This document shows, piece after piece, positions 46,501 through 57,115 of a DNA stretch of 64,000 nt. The DNA is from Belnapia arida (GTDB lineage: Bacteria > Pseudomonadota > Alphaproteobacteria > Acetobacterales > Acetobacteraceae). The stretch is taken from NCBI RefSeq assembly GCF_016773205.1, contig NZ_JAETWB010000004.1:124001-188000 (forward strand). Direction: 5' to 3'. Each line of letters opens with the position of its first letter. Positions within the stretch are counted from its first letter, which is position 1. The translations under genes and the position numbers were made by a program. Below the pieces are notes generated by a model that was given only the letters and a program-made list of their open reading frames with translations, ran no database searches and had not been told where the DNA came from.

Positions 46501-47472
46501 ATGACCATCCGCCTGAACCGCCGTTCCCTGATCGGGACCGGGCTGGCTACCCTTGCCAGCCCGGCCATCGCCCAGTCCGGCTTTCCCAACCGTCCGATCC
46601 GCATGCTGGTGCCCTGGCTTCCCGGCGGCTCCTCCGACGTGCCGCTGCGCGTGCTGAGCGAGCTGGCGAGCACGAAGCTCGGCCAGCCGGTGGTGGTGGA
46701 GAACAAGCCCGGCGCCTCCGGCACGCTCGGCGCGCTGGCGATGTCGCAGGAGGCGAAGGGCGACGGCCATGTGGTCGGGCAGATGCCGGTCACGGTCTTC
46801 CGCATGCCGGCGATGTCGCGCCGCCCGATCTTCGACCCGGCGAAGGACTTCAGCTGGATCCTGCACCTGACCGGCTACGTCTTCGGCGTCGTCGTCCGCG
46901 CCGACCAGCCCTGGCAGACCTGGCAGGAGTTCGTCGCCTATGCCAAGGCCAATCCCGGCAAGGTCACCTACGGCACGCCCGGCGTCGGCAGCACGCTGCA
47001 CATCACGATGGAGCGCATCGGCGAGATGCTCGGCATCGAGTGGCTGCACATCCCCTTCCGCGGCGGCGCCGACAACACCCAGGCCGTGCTCTCGGGCCAG
47101 ACCGTGGCGAACAGCGACAGCACCGGCTGGGCGCAGCTGGTGCAGGAGGGCAGGCTCCGCCTCCTCGTCGTCTGGACCGCCGAGCGCGCCAAGCGCTTCC
47201 CCAACGTGCCGACGCTGCGCGAGGTGGGCATCGACATCGTCGCCGACAGCCCCTTCGGCATCGGCGCGCCGAAGGGCGTCGACCCGGGCATCGTGCGGGT
47301 GCTGCACGATGCCTTCAAGGAGGCGCTGTTCGACCCGAAGCACGTCGAGACGCTCGACCGCTACGACATGCCGCTGCGCTACATGAACAGCGAGGACTAC
47401 GCCGCCTTCGCCATGAAGACCTATGCGGAGGAGAGCGCCATCATCCGCAAGCTCGGCCTCAGGATGGACTGA
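46501..47472 (+). CDS. Bug/TctC-family periplasmic binding protein (second of pair)
   Basis: This 323-residue secreted protein also has an Arg-Arg signal start (LNRRSLIGTGLATLASPAIAQ). The mature part has IRMLVPWLPGGSSDVPLRV, VVENKPGASGTLGALAMS and YGTPGVGSTLHITMERIGE. It is clearly a paralogue of the preceding gene but much diverged, so the two probably bind different ligands. The ATG at 46501 has GGGAG about 12 bases upstream. The stop at 47472 is followed 6 bases later by the convergent RTX gene. Confidence 0.88.
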   Translation: MTIRLNRRSLIGTGLATLASPAIAQSGFPNRPIRMLVPWLPGGSSDVPLRVLSELASTKLGQPVVVENKPGASGTLGALAMSQEAKGDGHVVGQMPVTVFRMPAMSRRPIFDPAKDFSWILHLTGYVFGVVVRADQPWQTWQEFVAYAKANPGKVTYGTPGVGSTLHITMERIGEMLGIEWLHIPFRGGADNTQAVLSGQTVANSDSTGWAQLVQEGRLRLLVVWTAERAKRFPNVPTLREVGIDIVADSPFGIGAPKGVDPGIVRVLHDAFKEALFDPKHVETLDRYDMPLRYMNSEDYAAFAMKTYAEESAIIRKLGLRMD

Positions 47473-47478
47473 GCCTCT

Positions 47479-48414
47479 TCAGGACAGGATGAAGTCGGCC
47501 GCCGTCAGGTCATACACCCCGTTGAGCTCGATCTCGCCGTTCGGGCCGGATGGTGTCGGCACAGGGAAGTCCGGAGGCGGGTTTCCGAAGACGGCGGCGA
47601 GCTGGACGATGGTGCGCCCCTCCTCGATTACGGTGCGGACCTGGAGGCCGAGGCTCGCGCCGAATTCGCCCTCGCCGAGGAAGACCGACTCTCGGTCCGG
47701 AGCGAAGGTGTTTGCGTAGCCGCGAAGGTCGATACGGTCCACGCTTTGGCAGAAGTCGAGGATCACGTCCCGCGCGCCGGGGCCGACCCCGGCTTCGATG
47801 TCGCCGAAAGGGAATTCCCTGACATAGACGAAGGTATCGGCGCCGGCCCCGCCGGTCAACCGGTCGGCACCCTCCTCCCCACGCAACCGGTCGTCGCCAA
47901 CACCACCGTAGAGCCGATCGACGCCACGGCCACCGTCGATGGCATCGTTGTCGGCACCACCGTAGATCTGGTCGGCTCCGCCGCCGCCATCGATCGTATC
48001 GTTTCCGGCACCGCCGAAGAGCAGGTCGGCTCCATCCGCGCCGACGACACCGATGCTGCCGGACGGGCTGCCGCCGAAGACGCCGTAGCCGTTGATCGAG
48101 TCGTTGCCATCGCCGCCGAACACCGTGTCCGCACCGAAGCCGGCGCCGATCAGGTCATTGCCGGCACCGGCCAGGATGAGGTTGCGGCCGGGCAGGACGT
48201 CACCGGAATTATAAGGCGGCGGCAACGGTCCACCGAAGCTGCCGCCTCCAAAGAAATTATCCCCGAAGATCGTGTCGTTTCCAGAGCCTGCGAGGATGAC
48301 GTCGTTGCCCGGCAGTACTTCGATCCGGTCATCCCCGGCGCCGCCGAGGATCAGATCGTCCTCCGTTGTTCCGAGCAGGCTGTCCGGTCCAGCGGTACCG
48401 TTGCGAAATGCCAT
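47479..48414 (-). CDS. Small RTX calcium-binding repeat protein (second copy)
   Basis: This 311-residue protein is built of Gly/Asp nonapeptides: DDLILGGAGDDRI, GAGNDLIGAGFGADTVFGG, GGAGNDTIDGGGGADQIYGG and GGVGDDRLRG. A serralysin-type segment follows (GGAGADTFVYV, then VILDFCQSVDRIDLRGY), and the chain ends DFILS. It resembles the 36-kb RTX protein in plan and in its last residues, which suggests a shared type I secretion signal. A GGGAGG/AAGGA leader precedes the ATG. There is no enzymatic domain or exporter gene nearby. Confidence 0.85.
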   Translation of the reverse strand: MAFRNGTAGPDSLLGTTEDDLILGGAGDDRIEVLPGNDVILAGSGNDTIFGDNFFGGGSFGGPLPPPYNSGDVLPGRNLILAGAGNDLIGAGFGADTVFGGDGNDSINGYGVFGGSPSGSIGVVGADGADLLFGGAGNDTIDGGGGADQIYGGADNDAIDGGRGVDRLYGGVGDDRLRGEEGADRLTGGAGADTFVYVREFPFGDIEAGVGPGARDVILDFCQSVDRIDLRGYANTFAPDRESVFLGEGEFGASLGLQVRTVIEEGRTIVQLAAVFGNPPPDFPVPTPSGPNGEIELNGVYDLTAADFILS

Positions 48415-48672
48415 GATCCTTGCCCCTCCCGACTTTTGGGCGAGCCTATGACGGCCAGCGCACCCTCTGCGATGGTTCCGATGACACGCTTGCGCGACGC
48501 CGCTGCCGTTGGCGCTGGCGTGGCAAAGGGGGTGGCGCGGCGCCGTGGTTCCGTCGCATGCTTCGCCGAGACCGGTCGACCAGGCTGGCAGGGGACGGAG
48601 GAGAGGCATGGCCGCAAGGCCGCGCGACAGGGCATCCGCATTCAATCAGGGTCAGGCAAGGCCGCGCCGCCG

Positions 48673-49596
48673 GTGACGCCGCTGCTGCATCTCCGCTGCG
48701 GCGACGACCTCCGCAGCCGCCTCCATTCGGCCGGGATCGCCGGCGAGTACCTCTGCTTCGCCGACCCGGTCTGCGTCGGGCCGGCGCAGGACGACGGCGA
48801 CCTGATGGCCTGGCTCGGCATGCGGGCGCGCTACGTGGCGCTGCATGCGGGGCAGGACCCGGCTGCCGTGCGCCTCCGCCTCGGCCGGGAATATGCCGCG
48901 CTCAACGGCCTGCACCGGCGCGAGGCCGTGTGGCTCTGGTTCGAGCACGACCTCTGGGACCAGGCCGCGCTCATCCGCATCCTCTCCCTGCTAGCCGAGA
49001 AACGCCTGCTGCGCGGCAAGCTGCTGCTGCTGCCCGCCGATGGCGAGCGCAGCTTCCCAGCGCTCAGCGATGCCGAGCTCGGCGCACTCCACCCCGCGCC
49101 GCTCTCCGATCTGCAGATCGAGCAGGCGGCCGAGGCCTGGGCCGCCTTCGCCGCGCCCGATCCGCGCGGGCTGGACGCGCTCAGCCGGCGCGAGCTGGCG
49201 CTGCCCTTCCTCGCCGCGGCGCTGCGCCGGCACCTGCGCGACCTGCCCTGGACGACGGACGGGCTCGGCGAGACCGAGCGTCGCGCACTCCGCGCCATCG
49301 CGGCCGGCGCCACGGACGAGGCCGCCGTGTTCCAGCGGCTGCAGGATGGCGACCCGGTCTTCCACGTCACCGACCTGATCGTGCGCGAGGTGATCAACCG
49401 GCTGCGCCAGGGGCCGAACCGCCTGGTCTCCCGCGACGAGCAGCTTCACCCGACGCCGCGCGGCGCTGCCGTGCTGGCCGGGACGGACCGCTTCCGCCCG
49501 CCGCCGCGCTTCCACGCCGGCGTGCATGTGCTGCCGGATCCGCCCTGGTTCTGGGACCCTGCCCAGGCCGCCGTCGTCCCCGGGGCGAAGGCATGA
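48673..49596 (+). CDS. DUF1835-domain protein
   Basis: This 307-residue cytoplasmic protein begins with the DUF1835 opening LLHLRCGDDLRSRLHSAGIAGEYLCFADPVCVGP and later WLWFEHDLWDQAALIRIL. The C-terminal part has a winged-helix-like ALRAIAAGATDEAAVFQRL and a Trp/Pro-rich end. The function of the family is not established. The start is taken as the GTG at 48673, where homology begins; no strong ribosome site is visible and the frame is open far upstream. Its stop overlaps the ATG of the asparaginase-like gene. Confidence 0.7.
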   Translation: MTPLLHLRCGDDLRSRLHSAGIAGEYLCFADPVCVGPAQDDGDLMAWLGMRARYVALHAGQDPAAVRLRLGREYAALNGLHRREAVWLWFEHDLWDQAALIRILSLLAEKRLLRGKLLLLPADGERSFPALSDAELGALHPAPLSDLQIEQAAEAWAAFAAPDPRGLDALSRRELALPFLAAALRRHLRDLPWTTDGLGETERRALRAIAAGATDEAAVFQRLQDGDPVFHVTDLIVREVINRLRQGPNRLVSRDEQLHPTPRGAAVLAGTDRFRPPPRFHAGVHVLPDPPWFWDPAQAAVVPGAKA

Positions 49597-50475
49597 GCAC
49601 CACCCTCGTCATCCATGGCGGCGCGGGAGGCGGAACATCGCGCCGCGCTGGAGGCTGCCCTCGCCGCCGGCGGCGCGGTCCTGGTGCGGGGCGGCGGCGC
49701 GCTCGATGCGGTGGACCAGGCGGTGCGCGCGCTGGAGGATTGCCCGCTCTTCAATGCCGGCCGCGGCGCCACCTTCACCGTCGCCGGCACGATCGAAATG
49801 GATGCCGCGCTGATGGACGGCACGACGCGCCGCGCCGGCGCCGTCGCCGGCGTGCAGCGCATCCGCAACCCGGTCACGGCTGCGCGGGTAGTGATGGAGC
49901 GCACGCCGCATGTGCTGCTGATCGGCCAGGCCGCGGATGCCTTCGCTGAGGCCGAGGGCTTTGACCTCGCCCCGGCGGAGTATTTCCGCACCGAGCATCG
50001 CTGGCAGCAATTGCAGGCGGCATTGGCGACGCAGCGCATCGCCCTCGACCACGACCTGCCCGCGCGCATGGGCACGGTCGGCGCCGTCGCCCGCGACCGC
50101 AGCGGCCGCCTCGCCGCCGCCACCTCCACCGGGGGGATGACGAACAAGCGCGCCGGCCGCGTCGGGGACAGTCCGTTGATCGGCGCCGGCACCTGGGCTG
50201 ATGCGACGGTCGCGGTGAGCTGCACGGGCGTCGGCGAGGCCTTCATCCGCTGCGCTGCGGCGCATGAGCTTTCCGCCCTGATGCGCCATCGTGGCCATGC
50301 GGTGCAGCGGGCGGCCGTGGAGGTTGCCGAGGTGCTGGTTCCCGCGAGCGGGGGCAGCGGCGGCCTCATCGCCGTCGACGCAGCGGGCGAGCCGGGATTC
50401 GCCTTCGGAACGCCCGGCATGTATCGGGGTGTCCTCCGCGATGGCGCCGCGCCGGAGATCGGCATCTACGCCTGA
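49593..50475 (+). pseudogene. Isoaspartyl peptidase / L-asparaginase (Ntn-hydrolase), frameshifted near its start
   Basis: The ATG at 49593, overlapping the upstream stop, encodes the family start MSTTLVIHGGAGG but this frame then runs into Arg/Gly-rich nonsense. The remainder (REAEHRAALEAAL onward to 50475) is in the next frame from about 49624. The normal loop between IHGGAG and the first helix is missing, so a small deletion with a net frame change has occurred. The rest is intact, including the self-cleavage nucleophile Thr in MGTVGAVA (codon 50074-50076) and STGGMTNKRAGRVGDSPLIGAG. Translation from an ATG at 49615 would lack the first beta strand and has no ribosome site. A sequencing error is possible. 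Confidence 0.7.
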
Positions 50476-50662
50476 GTCCAGCGGGCCGAGGTCCTCCGGG
50501 GATCACGTTACCTCAGCTGCATGGATGATGCGCATCCCGCAACCGATCCCCAAGGATCGTGCATCCGCGAGCGGAAGCTTGAGTTTCCCGCATGCCGGCG
50601 CAACCGGCGGAAGGCGCGAGCCCTCGCCATTCGGGACAATGGGCGCGAAGGAGACCCTGCGC

Positions 50663-51136
50663 ATGGCCCGGTTCCGCTGCACGCCCATCCCCACCGAGAC
50701 CGCCCGCCGATGGCGCGCCACCGGGCTCGATGACCGGAGCCAGACCCTGCATCGCCGCGTGGTGGACGGCCCGGGCTTCCCCTGCCGCCATTGCCTGCGC
50801 CTTGGCATGCCGGGCGAGGCGATGCTGCTCGGCAGCTACGCCCTGCCGCATCCGCAGGGCGTCTACTGGACGCCGAGCCCGATCTTCCTGCACGCCGACG
50901 ACTGCGCGCGCTTCGAGGTGATGGACGAGATTGCCCCCATCGTGCTCGCCAACGGCACCGTCTCCGTCCGCGCCTATGATGCCGGGGAGATGTGCCTTTA
51001 CGACCTGGGCGCGATCAGCGAGGGCCAGGCGGTGGCGCCGCTGCTGGAGCGGGCGCTGGCCGACCCGCGCACGCGCTTCGTCAACATCCACACCGCGCGG
51101 CCGGGCTGCCTGCTGACGGCGGTGGAGCGTCTGTGA
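50663..51136 (+). CDS. DUF1203-domain protein
   Basis: This 157-residue protein shows the DUF1203 pattern: GFPCRHCLRLGMPGEAMLLGSYALP near residues 38-63 with two Cys, YWTPSPIFLHADDCARF, and a final FVNIHTARPGCLLTAVERL. The repeated Cys and His suggest a metal site. Function is unknown. AAGGAGAC precedes the ATG. The gene ends flush against the convergent ABC-F gene, with stops abutting at 51136/51137. Confidence 0.78.
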   Translation: MARFRCTPIPTETARRWRATGLDDRSQTLHRRVVDGPGFPCRHCLRLGMPGEAMLLGSYALPHPQGVYWTPSPIFLHADDCARFEVMDEIAPIVLANGTVSVRAYDAGEMCLYDLGAISEGQAVAPLLERALADPRTRFVNIHTARPGCLLTAVERL

Positions 51137-53002
<1,866 letters not shown>

Positions 53003-53055
53003 GCGCGCCTTCTACCGCCGCCCCGGCCCCCCGTCACGCGCCGCAGCATGCGGTG

Positions 53056-53244
53056 CTAGCTGGGCTGCTCCTCGGTTTCGGCCTCGGCTTCGGTCGCGGT
53101 CTGGGGCGGGGAGGGGGGCTTCGGTGCCGGCGCCTCGGCCCATTCGTCGGAGACCATGCCCTGCTGGCTGCTCACCAGGTCGATGTCGGCTTGGCTGGGC
53201 GGGCGGGGGATGCGGGGTTTCGGCGGTGCGTCGTCCTGGGCCAT
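53056..53244 (-). CDS. Small acidic Pro-rich protein (62 aa)
   Basis: This 62-residue frame begins [18 protein letters not shown] and ends in a Glu-rich tail. It is supported by a strong GGAAGAGGAG ribosome site 7-16 bases before the ATG. Low complexity suggests a disordered protein. No family was recognised. Confidence 0.5.
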   Translation of the reverse strand: MAQDDAPPKPRIPRPPSQADIDLVSSQQGMVSDEWAEAPAPKPPSPPQTATEAEAETEEQPS

Positions 53245-53355
53245 GTGGCGGTACTCCTCTTCCGGGGAGCCAACGCGGGGCGGGCGGCCGGGTTGGGCTT
53301 GCATCCGCGCCCTGGCCCGCCTATCCCGCCGCCACCGTCACGAAAGGATGCCCCT

Positions 53356-53778
53356 ATGGCTGTCGAGCGCACCCTGTCCATCATCAAGCCGGATGCCACC
53401 CGCCGGAACCTGACCGGCAAGATCAACGCCAAGTTCGAGGAAGCGGGCCTCCGCATCGTCGGCCAGAAGCGCCTGCAGCTCAGCGAGGCCCAGGCCGGCG
53501 CCTTCTACGCTGTCCACAAGGAGCGGCCTTTCTACAAGGACCTGGTCAGCTTCATGATCAGCGGCCCGGTGGTGGTGCAGGTGCTGGAAGGCGAGAACGC
53601 CGTCGCCAAGAACCGCGAGATCATGGGCGCCACCAACCCGGCCAATGCGGCCCCGGGCACCATCCGCAAGGAATTCGCCGAGAGCATCGAGGCGAACAGC
53701 GTCCACGGTTCCGACAGCGCCGAGAATGCCGCCACGGAGATCGCCTTCTTCTTCGCCGGCACCGAGATCGTCGGCTGA
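53356..53778 (+). CDS. ndk: Nucleoside diphosphate kinase
   Basis: This 140-residue enzyme, exactly the usual length, transfers phosphate from ATP to other nucleoside diphosphates. The phosphohistidine is His117 in [19 protein letters not shown] near the start and [15 protein letters not shown] are diagnostic. It balances dNTP and NTP pools. The ATG at 53356 follows AAAGGATG-type purines. A strong hairpin follows the stop. Confidence 0.98.
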   Translation: MAVERTLSIIKPDATRRNLTGKINAKFEEAGLRIVGQKRLQLSEAQAGAFYAVHKERPFYKDLVSFMISGPVVVQVLEGENAVAKNREIMGATNPANAAPGTIRKEFAESIEANSVHGSDSAENAATEIAFFFAGTEIVG

Positions 53779-53784
53779 GGCGGC

Positions 53785-53809
53785 GGGGCCGGCCCTCGGG
53801 GCCGGCCCC
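53785..53809. terminator. Hairpin terminator between ndk and convergent cox gene
   Basis: An 11-bp perfect stem (GGGGCCGGCCC / GGGCCGGCCCC) with a TCG loop lies 7 bases after the ndk stop and before the convergent stop at 53816. CTTG follows; there is no T-run. Confidence 0.7.
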
Positions 53810-53815
53810 CTTGCG

Positions 53816-53974
53816 TCAGGCCACGAAGAGCAGCAGCGCCAGCAGCAGCAGCACGGTGATGACGATCCCCCAGGTGGAGAACTGCACGAAGCCTTCCCAG
53901 CCCCGCTGCCGGTCGACGAGCAGCGCCTTCTGGTCGACTGCCCCGAAATCGTAATGCTCACGGTGTTCGGCCAC
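53816..53974 (-). CDS. aa3-type cytochrome c oxidase subunit IV-like small membrane protein
   Basis: This 52-residue protein reads AEHREHYDFGAVDQKALL, then GWEGFVQFSTW and one membrane helix (about 33-51). This plan and wording match the bacterial aa3 oxidase subunit IV family, a small helix peripheral to the oxidase. It starts at a GTG at 53974 supported by GAGGACC; a GTG at 53992 would add six residues. It lies 10 bases downstream of purN, far from the main cox genes. Confidence 0.7.
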   Translation of the reverse strand: MAEHREHYDFGAVDQKALLVDRQRGWEGFVQFSTWGIVITVLLLLALLLFVA

Positions 53975-53984
53975 GGTCCGGTCC

Positions 53985-54644
53985 TCATCCACTCTCGGAA
54001 TGGGGTGTAGAAAGCGCGGGCGGGCTCGGCAAGGGGTTGGTGAGGGCCGCCGAGTGATCGGGATGCGCCGCTGCCCCGCCCGCCGCGACCCGCAGCGCCT
54101 CCGGATAGATCCGGTGCTCCTGGGCCAGGACCCGGGCGGCCAGCGCCGCCTCCGTATCCCCCGGCAGCACCGGCACCGCAGCCTGGGCGAGGATGGGCCC
54201 GGCATCCATCTCCTCGGTCACCCAATGGACGGTGCAGCCATGCAGGCGGACGCCGGCGGCCAGCGCCCGCGCATGGGTGTCGAGGCCCGGGAAGGCCGGC
54301 AGCAGGCTGGGGTGGATGTTCAGCATCCGCCCGGCCCAGCGCCCGACCAGGAAGGGTGTCAGCAGCCGCATGTAGCCGGCGAGGCAGACGAGGCGGATGC
54401 CATGAGCCTCCAGCACGGCCTGCACCGCCGCCTCATGCGCGGCGCGGTCTCGGCCGAAGGGGCGGCTCTCGACCACCGCCGTCGGCACCCCGGCCGCCGC
54501 GGCCAGCGCCAGCCCGCCCGCATCCGCCTTGTTGGCGAGGACGAGGGCGATCTCCGCCGGAAAGCCCGGCGCCCGCGCCGCCTCCAGCAGCGCCACCATG
54601 TTGGAGCCGCGGCCGGAGATCAGGATGGCGGTCTTCACCCTCAC
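53985..54644 (-). CDS. purN: Phosphoribosylglycinamide formyltransferase
   Basis: This 219-residue enzyme makes formyl-GAR from GAR and 10-formyl-THF, step three of purine synthesis. The start [18 protein letters not shown] is the GAR phosphate loop; [16 protein letters not shown] and [16 protein letters not shown] hold the catalytic Asn and His; [13 protein letters not shown] is diagnostic. The GTG at 54644 overlaps the purM stop (GTGA), so purM and purN are coupled; a GTG at 54638 is the alternative. The last ~30 residues are a non-conserved tail. Confidence 0.94.
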   Translation of the reverse strand: MRVKTAILISGRGSNMVALLEAARAPGFPAEIALVLANKADAGGLALAAAAGVPTAVVESRPFGRDRAAHEAAVQAVLEAHGIRLVCLAGYMRLLTPFLVGRWAGRMLNIHPSLLPAFPGLDTHARALAAGVRLHGCTVHWVTEEMDAGPILAQAAVPVLPGDTEAALAARVLAQEHRIYPEALRVAAGGAAAHPDHSAALTNPLPSPPALSTPHSESG

Positions 54645-55714
54645 CGGGGCCAGTTCTCCGGCAGGTTGTCGATCCGCACCCGGGCTTCGCCGCTTCCGGC
54701 TTCCAGCCCGCCGATGCGGAACACGGTCTCGCCCGCGCCTTCCAGCAGGGCCGTCGCCTCGGCAACCGCCTCGGCCGAGACGACGACGACCATCCCGACC
54801 CCGCAGTTGAAGACCCGCAGCATCTCTTCCGGCGCGACATTGCCCGCCACGGCCAGCCAGGCGAAGACCGGCGGCACCGTCCAGGCGCCCGCATCCACCA
54901 CCGCCGCGACCCCCTCCGGCAGCACCCGCGGCAGGTTGCCCGGCAGCCCGCCGCCGGTGATATGCGCCGCCGCCTTCAGCAGGCCCTTGCGGTGCAGCGC
55001 CAGCAGCGACTTCACATAGATCCGGGTCGGCGCCAGCAGCGTTGCGCCCAGCGTCCCGCCGCCGAAGGGGGAGGGGGCTTCGAGGCCGAGCCCCGCCGCC
55101 TCCACCACCCGCCGCACCAGCGAGAAGCCGTTGGAATGCACCCCCGTGCTGGCCAGCCCCAGCAGCACGTCGCCAGGCCCTACATCCGGCCGCGGCAGCA
55201 GCGCCCCACGCTCGGCGGCGCCGACCGAGAAGCCGGCGAGGTCGTAATCCTCGGCGGCATACATCCCCGGCATCTCCGCCGTCTCGCCGCCGACCAGGGC
55301 GCAGCCCGCCTGGCGGCAGCCCTCGGCGATGCCGGAGATGACGTCCCGCGCCTGCTCCAGCCGGAGCTTGCCCGTGGCGAAGTAGTCGAGGAAGAAGAGC
55401 GGCTCCGCCCCCTGCACCACGAGGTCGTTCACGCACATGGCGACCAGGTCGATGCCGACCGTGCCGTGCAGCCCGGCATCGAGCGCGACGCGCAGCTTGG
55501 TGCCGACCCCATCCGTCGAGCTGACCAGCACCGGGTCGGTGAAGCCGGCCGCCTTCAGGTCGAACAGCGCGCCGAAGCCGCCGAGCCCGCCCATGGTGCC
55601 GGTCCGGCCGGTGGATTTCGCCATCGGCTTGATCGCCTCGACCAGCGCGTCGCCGGCATCGATATCCACCCCGGCATCACGGTAGGTCAGGCTGTTTCGC
55701 GGGGAACTGGTCAG
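54641..55714 (-). CDS. purM: Phosphoribosylformylglycinamidine cyclo-ligase (AIR synthetase)
   Basis: This enzyme forms AIR from FGAM and ATP. The family start is [69 protein letters not shown] and [13 protein letters not shown] follow. No ATG, GTG or TTG lies at the expected start. A CTG at 55714 (CTG ACC AGT) has GGAGG six bases upstream and gives a 357-residue protein of normal length, so CTG initiation is proposed. The open frame extends to 55897 but is Arg/Pro-rich and overlaps the divergent gene. purN overlaps downstream. Confidence 0.9.
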   Translation of the reverse strand: MTSSPRNSLTYRDAGVDIDAGDALVEAIKPMAKSTGRTGTMGGLGGFGALFDLKAAGFTDPVLVSSTDGVGTKLRVALDAGLHGTVGIDLVAMCVNDLVVQGAEPLFFLDYFATGKLRLEQARDVISGIAEGCRQAGCALVGGETAEMPGMYAAEDYDLAGFSVGAAERGALLPRPDVGPGDVLLGLASTGVHSNGFSLVRRVVEAAGLGLEAPSPFGGGTLGATLLAPTRIYVKSLLALHRKGLLKAAAHITGGGLPGNLPRVLPEGVAAVVDAGAWTVPPVFAWLAVAGNVAPEEMLRVFNCGVGMVVVVSAEAVAEATALLEGAGETVFRIGGLEAGSGEARVRIDNLPENWPR

Positions 55715-55809
55715 GGCGGCCTCCGATCGGCTAAGGGGGGTCGGCGGCTTTCTAGCGCGCCTTTTCCGGCGCGTCCCCTGTGCCGGGCCGCATGGCAGGA
55801 GAAAGCGCA

Positions 55810-56511
55810 ATGCTGGGCAGATCGGGCGTCCTCCGGGGCATGGCGGGCGCCGCCCTGGCCCTCGCCGCCACTCTAGCCACCCCCCTGGCCCTGGCACAGA
55901 CCGGCGCGCTGCCGCCCGTGGCCACCACGCCCGACGCCTCGGCGCTGAACCTCACCCAGCGCGGCATCCCGGCCGAGGCCTCGGCCGAGAACGGCGTGCT
56001 GGCGCGGGAGCGGGCGCTGGCCGCCGGCCGGCGCACTGCCTGGGAGCGGGCCCTCTCCGAGGCCGGGCTGCCGCCGGTCAACCTCTCCGACGGGCGACTG
56101 GAGGACATGGTCCGCTCCATCGTCATCGAGCAGGAGCGCACGGCGCCGACCCGCTATGCCGGCCGCATCACCGTGGTCTTCGACCCCAACCGGGTGCGCT
56201 CCGCCCTCGGCGGCAGCGCCAGCGTGCCGGGCGCCTCGCCGCCCCCCGTCGCCGCCGGCGCGCCGGCCTCGAATTGGATCGAGGCGAGGGCCATCTACCG
56301 TTCCATGGGCGAATGGCTCGAACTCCAGCGGCGGCTGCGCGGGGCTCCCCCGGTCGCCTCGGTCGACATCCAGGCGATCGCGGTCGATGCGGCGCGGCTC
56401 CGGCTCGGCCTGCGTGCCCCGCCGCCCGAAGCCGCGGCGCTGCTCGCCGCCCTCGGCATCGCGCTGGAACAGGCGGGTTCCGCCTGGCGGCTGGGCCTTG
56501 CCGGAAGCTGA
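55810..56511 (+). CDS. DUF2066-like secreted protein
   Basis: This 233-residue protein has a signal peptide (core [17 protein letters not shown], cleaved near AQ at residue 30). The DUF2066 pattern follows: [18 protein letters not shown], then [28 protein letters not shown]. The C-terminal half is variable. The function is unknown; in many alphaproteobacteria it stands in the purM-hdaA interval, as here. AGGAG stands 9 bases before the ATG at 55810. Confidence 0.75.
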   Translation: MLGRSGVLRGMAGAALALAATLATPLALAQTGALPPVATTPDASALNLTQRGIPAEASAENGVLARERALAAGRRTAWERALSEAGLPPVNLSDGRLEDMVRSIVIEQERTAPTRYAGRITVVFDPNRVRSALGGSASVPGASPPPVAAGAPASNWIEARAIYRSMGEWLELQRRLRGAPPVASVDIQAIAVDAARLRLGLRAPPPEAAALLAALGIALEQAGSAWRLGLAGS

Positions 56512-56563
56512 GACGCGCCCGGTCGAGCAGGGAGGCAAACCGCCGTCCGAGGCGCCGCCGCAT

Positions 56564-57115
56564 GTGCTCGTCACCCTGCCCAACCTCATCACCCTGGCGC
56601 GGCTCTGCGCCGTGCCGGCGACGATCTGGCTGATCCTGCACCGGCGGCTCGACCTTGCCTTCTACGTCTTCGTAGGCGCCGGCATCTCGGACGGCGTCGA
56701 TGGCTGGCTGGCGCGGGTGACCAACTCGCGCAGTGCGCTCGGGGCGATGCTCGACCCGGTGGCGGACAAGGCGCTGCTGGTCTCGGTCTATGTGACGCTC
56801 GCCGCCATCGGCGGGCTGCCGGACTGGCTCGCCATCCTGGTGGTGTTCCGCGACCTGCTGATCGTCGGCGGCGTGCTGGTGCTCTGGGGGCTCGGCCAGC
56901 CGCCGCGCATCCGTCCGCTGCTGGTCTCGAAGCTGAACACCTGCGCCCAGATCGCGCTGGCCGCCCTTGCCCTCTTCATCCTCGGCTTCGGCCTCGCCGC
57001 CGACGGGCTGCTGGCCGGGCTGATCTGGGCGGTTGCGCTGACGACGCTCGCCTCGGGCATCGCCTATGTGGTTTCAGCAATACATTGGACGCATCATCCC
57101 CGGCCACGGCCATGA
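56564..57115 (+). CDS. CDP-alcohol phosphatidyltransferase (PgsA-like)
   Basis: This 183-residue membrane enzyme has several helices. The family motif D-G-x2-A-R-x8-G-x3-D-x3-D is intact in DGVDGWLARVTNSRSALGAMLDPVADK (about residues 46-72 of this start). It transfers a phosphatidyl group from CDP-diacylglycerol to an alcohol such as glycerol 3-phosphate, giving phosphatidylglycerol phosphate. The start at the GTG at 56564 yields VTLPNLITLARL; a TTG at 56498 overlapping the upstream stop would add 22 residues. The stop overlaps the next gene (ATGA). Confidence 0.85.
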   Translation: MLVTLPNLITLARLCAVPATIWLILHRRLDLAFYVFVGAGISDGVDGWLARVTNSRSALGAMLDPVADKALLVSVYVTLAAIGGLPDWLAILVVFRDLLIVGGVLVLWGLGQPPRIRPLLVSKLNTCAQIALAALALFILGFGLAADGLLAGLIWAVALTTLASGIAYVVSAIHWTHHPRPRP

